This document shows, in pieces, positions 58,201-60,000 of a stretch of 60,000 nt of DNA. The position numbers and the translations under genes are program-made. The stretch comes from Takakia lepidozioides (Eukaryota > Streptophyta > Takakiopsida > Takakiales > Takakiaceae). A model generated the notes under the pieces. The model was not told where the DNA came from. It made no database searches and worked only from the letters and a program-made list of their open reading frames with translations. Location of the stretch: assembly GCA_030704615.1 (NCBI GenBank), contig CM060734.1, forward strand, positions 26,166,001-26,226,000, read 5' to 3'. Numbering within the stretch: position 1 is the first letter of the stretch; every line of letters begins with the position of its first letter.

Positions 58201-58762
58201 CACCAGCGTGCCGGGCTCGTCGTCACTCTGTCATTGACAAAAATCGTGAAAACCAACATCGGTGCAAAAAGCAGCATCGCAACGAGCAGCGCAACCACCA
58301 TAGCAACAATCATGTAGCAAAAATGAAAACATAACAAGTTTAGGAAGTATGGAGAGCCATGCAACAACAATGAAAACAAATGCAACCATTGCCTAAGAAT
58401 GACATGCACAAACAGCCTTCTCCAGAGCTCCGGATTTGCACACGCATTGCAAACAATCTAAGGTTCACTCAACTATCTAAAGTTCACTCATACAGCAAAG
58501 CCAGGATGAAGATGCAAAAACAAAGCGAGGTAACAAAGCGAAAGCAAAAAATAAATCGAACAAACCGAAAGCAGAAGTGGCTTGCCTGAGAGTACTCGGC
58601 TTCAGTTGGCGCAGGTTGTGAGCAAGACACTGGAATCTCCTGCTGGAGCTTCAGTTTGGCCATGCGAGAGATTGGCCGTCGTCCGTAGTACAGAGCTTTC
58701 AACTTCCGCCGCGGTCTGGATGTGAGGTCTCTCTCAGGAGAGCCACGCCCTTCAGGCGGCAT
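52228..58762 (-). CDS. ParB-like domain fused to beta-class N4/N6 amino-methyltransferase fold (10 exons)
   Basis: Exons in gene order: 58762-58586, 58227-56787, 56668-56479, 56375-56091, 56005-55880, 55784-55570, 54579-53454, 53365-53101, 53016-52818, 52688-52228. Borders are GT-AG except a GC donor after exon 1; phases agree. About 1,490 residues. Residues 60-390 are charged and disordered with KKKKKAK-type signals. About 396-495 is ParB-like (RIPLCRLV, then FYVWDGNHRLLAW). Helical exons 3-6 follow. A basic linker (RKRTRKQVTAVTPKKKK) leads to CDMILLDILDG and LLDDGGCVVVLA (about 1096-1145), then RSPAFIQTLMETC, ILDLTCGTG (about 1268) and RHVFAFEPD. This is the motif IV-before-motif I order of beta-class DNA amino-methyltransferases. 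The DPPY-type motif reads DILD, so catalysis is doubtful. One-base frameshifts occur near 56890 and in an A8 run at 52621-52628. The tail is acidic. Probably a mobile-element gene. Confidence 0.75.
54606..55510. repeat. Nine-copy 95-bp tandem array filling intron 6
   Basis: Units begin ('gaaaatggctaagtcc') at 54609, 54704, 54799, 54894, 54989, 55084, 55179, 55274 and 55369, exactly 95 bases apart. Each unit holds two dyad elements. One is 'agggacttagcc' facing 'ggctaagtccct'. The other is a longer one with CGGCGCCG at its centre and 'gaactggaaa'/'tttccagttc' arms. After the ninth unit (55455-55510) a partial unit lies in inverted orientation. The array starts about 26 bases upstream of the exon 7 acceptor and makes up most of the 990-base intron of the ParB/methyltransferase gene. 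Confidence 0.95.
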
Positions 58763-58984
58763 AAGTCCCAGCCAAAAAGATCTCCTTTTTTGGGGTACAT
58801 GCCTGGAATACCATGTTAAGCCAAGTTTAGCATGAGATTTAGGGTACGTGTCCAGGAAGCCATGCGTCGCCAGCCCGAATAATAACCGACGGCCGTCGAC
58901 ATTTATTGCCCAACTGCGCAATTAAATATCGGATGAAGCCCTCCATGTCGGATGAAAATCGACGTAAACAGTCCCGGAATTTCC
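58763..58984 (-). promoter_or_regulatory. Upstream flank of the ParB/methyltransferase gene
   Basis: The stretch between the chosen ATG and the first repeat units. The reading frame stays open upstream to about 58921 but without an ATG, so the start at 58762 was chosen. No TATA box can be assigned. The palindrome arrays begin immediately beyond it. Confidence 0.4.
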
Positions 58985-59500
58985 AACGTACAGGTAATTC
59001 GGAGCGCTGCACGTTGGAATTCCGGCGACGGATTTCCATCCTGCAGGTAATTCGGAGCGCAGCAGGATGGATATCCGGCGCCGAATTTCCATCCGCGGAG
59101 GAAGGGCAGCGGTGGAAATTTCCCTCACGCAGGTAATTCGGAAGCCCGCGGATGGAAATCCGGCGCCGAATTTCCATCCGCGGAGGTAGGGCGGCGCTGG
59201 AAATTTCCCTCACGTAGGTAATTCGGAAGCGCGCGGATGGAAATCCGGCGCCGAATTTCCATCCGCGCAGGTAGGGCGGTGCGCCAAATTTCCCTCACGC
59301 AGGTAATTCGGAAGCCCGCGGATGGAAATCCGGCGCCGAATTTCCATCCGCGGAGGTAGGGCGGCGCTGGAAATTTCCCTCACGCAGGTAATTCGGAAGC
59401 GCGCGGATGGAAATCCGGCGCCGAATTTCCATCCGCGCAGGTAGGGCGGTGCGCCAAATTTCCCTCAAGCAGGTAATTCGGCGCCGAATTTCCATCCTGC
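58985..59500. repeat. 85-bp tandem array upstream of the ParB/methyltransferase gene
   Basis: The core CGGCGCCGAATTTCCATCC recurs at about 59076, 59161, 59246, 59331 and 59416, an exact 85-base period. It is preceded by less regular copies from about 59010. Alternating unit variants carry 'gcggaggtagggcggcgctgg' or 'gcgcaggtagggcggtgcgcc' (only the first bases differ). Each core sits in a near-perfect dyad with 'ggatggaaat' on the other side. The array lies 220-740 bases upstream of the ATG at 58762, where promoter elements would be. Confidence 0.93.
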
Positions 59501-59510
59501 AGGTAATTCG

Positions 59511-60000
59511 AATCCCGGATGAATGGAAATTCGGCGCCGAATTTCCATCCTGCAGGTAAGTCGGATCGGTGCCGTATGGATATTCGGCGCCGAATTTCCA
59601 TTCGCCATGTATTTCTGCGCGAGGAATTACCTTCGTGCAGGTAATTTCCATATAAGAATTACCTTCGTGCGGGTAATTCCCATATAAGAATTACCTTCGT
59701 GCAGGTAATTCCCAGATGAGAATTACCTTCGTGTAGGTAATTATGGACGAGGAATTAACATCGATTGGAATTACCTGCAGGAAGGTAATTCTCATCTGGG
59801 AATTACCTGCAGGAAGGTAATTCTTATATGGGAATTACCTGCACGAAGGTAATTCCTCACGCAGAAATACATGGCGAATGGAAATTCGGCGCCGAATATC
59901 CATACGGCACCGATCCGACTTACCTGCTGGATGGAAATTCGGCGCCGAATTTCCATCCATCCGAGATTCCACTTACCTGCTGGATGGAAATTCGGCGCCG
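59511..60000. repeat. Large inverted repeat centred near 59755, cut by the window end
   Basis: 59511-59742 and 59769-60000 are reverse complements of each other with few mismatches. Paired blocks include 'ccatgtatttctgcg' with 'cgcagaaatacatgg', and 'cggatcggtgccgtatgga' with 'tccatacggcaccgatccg'. Near the centre are several small 'gaattacctgca.gaaggtaatt' dyads, and farther out the same CGGCGCCG palindromes as in the arrays. The right arm reaches the last base, so the true length is unknown. Confidence 0.92.

Noticed and set aside
52228-58762. Bacterial contamination as the source of the methyltransferase gene
   Set aside because: The coding region is cut by introns with GT-AG borders in consistent phases, and a piece of its last exon is found inside the AGPase intron of the same contig.

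Overview
The window is nuclear DNA of a land plant. It carries a plastid-targeted ADP-glucose pyrophosphorylase small-subunit gene split into nine exons, PLS-type PPR and GDSL-lipase relics, spliced genes with GT-AG introns, and a dense load of LINEs, SINEs, LTR-type and other repeats. The long TE-filled introns, the low gene density, a non-permuted DNMT3-like methyltransferase and a prokaryote-like amino-methyltransferase gene fit a non-seed plant with a large genome (fern or lycophyte) better than a flowering plant. That placement is inference.

Layout. 1-4600: minisatellite-like repeats, homopolymers, a LINE RNase H scrap and a tRNA-derived SINE head. 4611-13699 (minus): the AGPase small-subunit gene, apparently intact; intron 4 holds a decayed LINE with repeated 3' ends, and part of that LINE's reverse transcriptase is replaced by a fragment related to the gene at 52-59 kb. 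13700-23600: intergenic DNA with a SINE, a LINE ORF1 relic, a LINE RNase H relic and a coiled-coil transposon-type gene. 23590-27700 (minus): element B, a decayed gag-protease-cytosine methyltransferase retroelement with an internal insertion. 27700-31130: LINE ORF1-like and transposase-like relics. 31470-32430: PPR pseudogene. 34-36 kb: tandem and foldback repeats. 38-40.3 kb: an unrecognised spliced gene. 42.7-43.9 kb: GDSL-lipase and DnaJ relics. 46.2-47.0 kb: an ORF with a C-x2-C...H zinc-like motif.

The most notable part is 47-60 kb, where two unrelated DNA methyltransferase genes lie next to each other on the minus strand. Element A (47166-50990) encodes a Gag with two zinc knuckles, then one frame with a retropepsin (LLDSGA) followed by a DNMT3-like C5-cytosine methyltransferase carrying motifs I, IV (PCQ), VI (ENV), VIII and IX/X. 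No reverse transcriptase or integrase is visible. Beside it (52228-58762) is a ten-exon gene for a protein of about 1,490 residues that joins a ParB-like domain (DGNHR) to a beta-class N4/N6 amino-methyltransferase fold (motif order IV then I). Its DPPY-type catalytic motif reads DILD. Intron 6 of this gene is almost wholly a nine-copy 95-bp tandem array, and its upstream flank is an 85-bp array running into a large inverted repeat. Both arrays are built on the same palindrome centred on CGGCGCCG with TGGAAA/TTTCCA arms. A ParB-like protein embedded in iterated palindromes suggests a self-recognising mobile system; this is inference.

Most other coding potential is decayed transposon DNA. Exon coordinates were placed by reading splice sites by eye and may be off by one or two bases.
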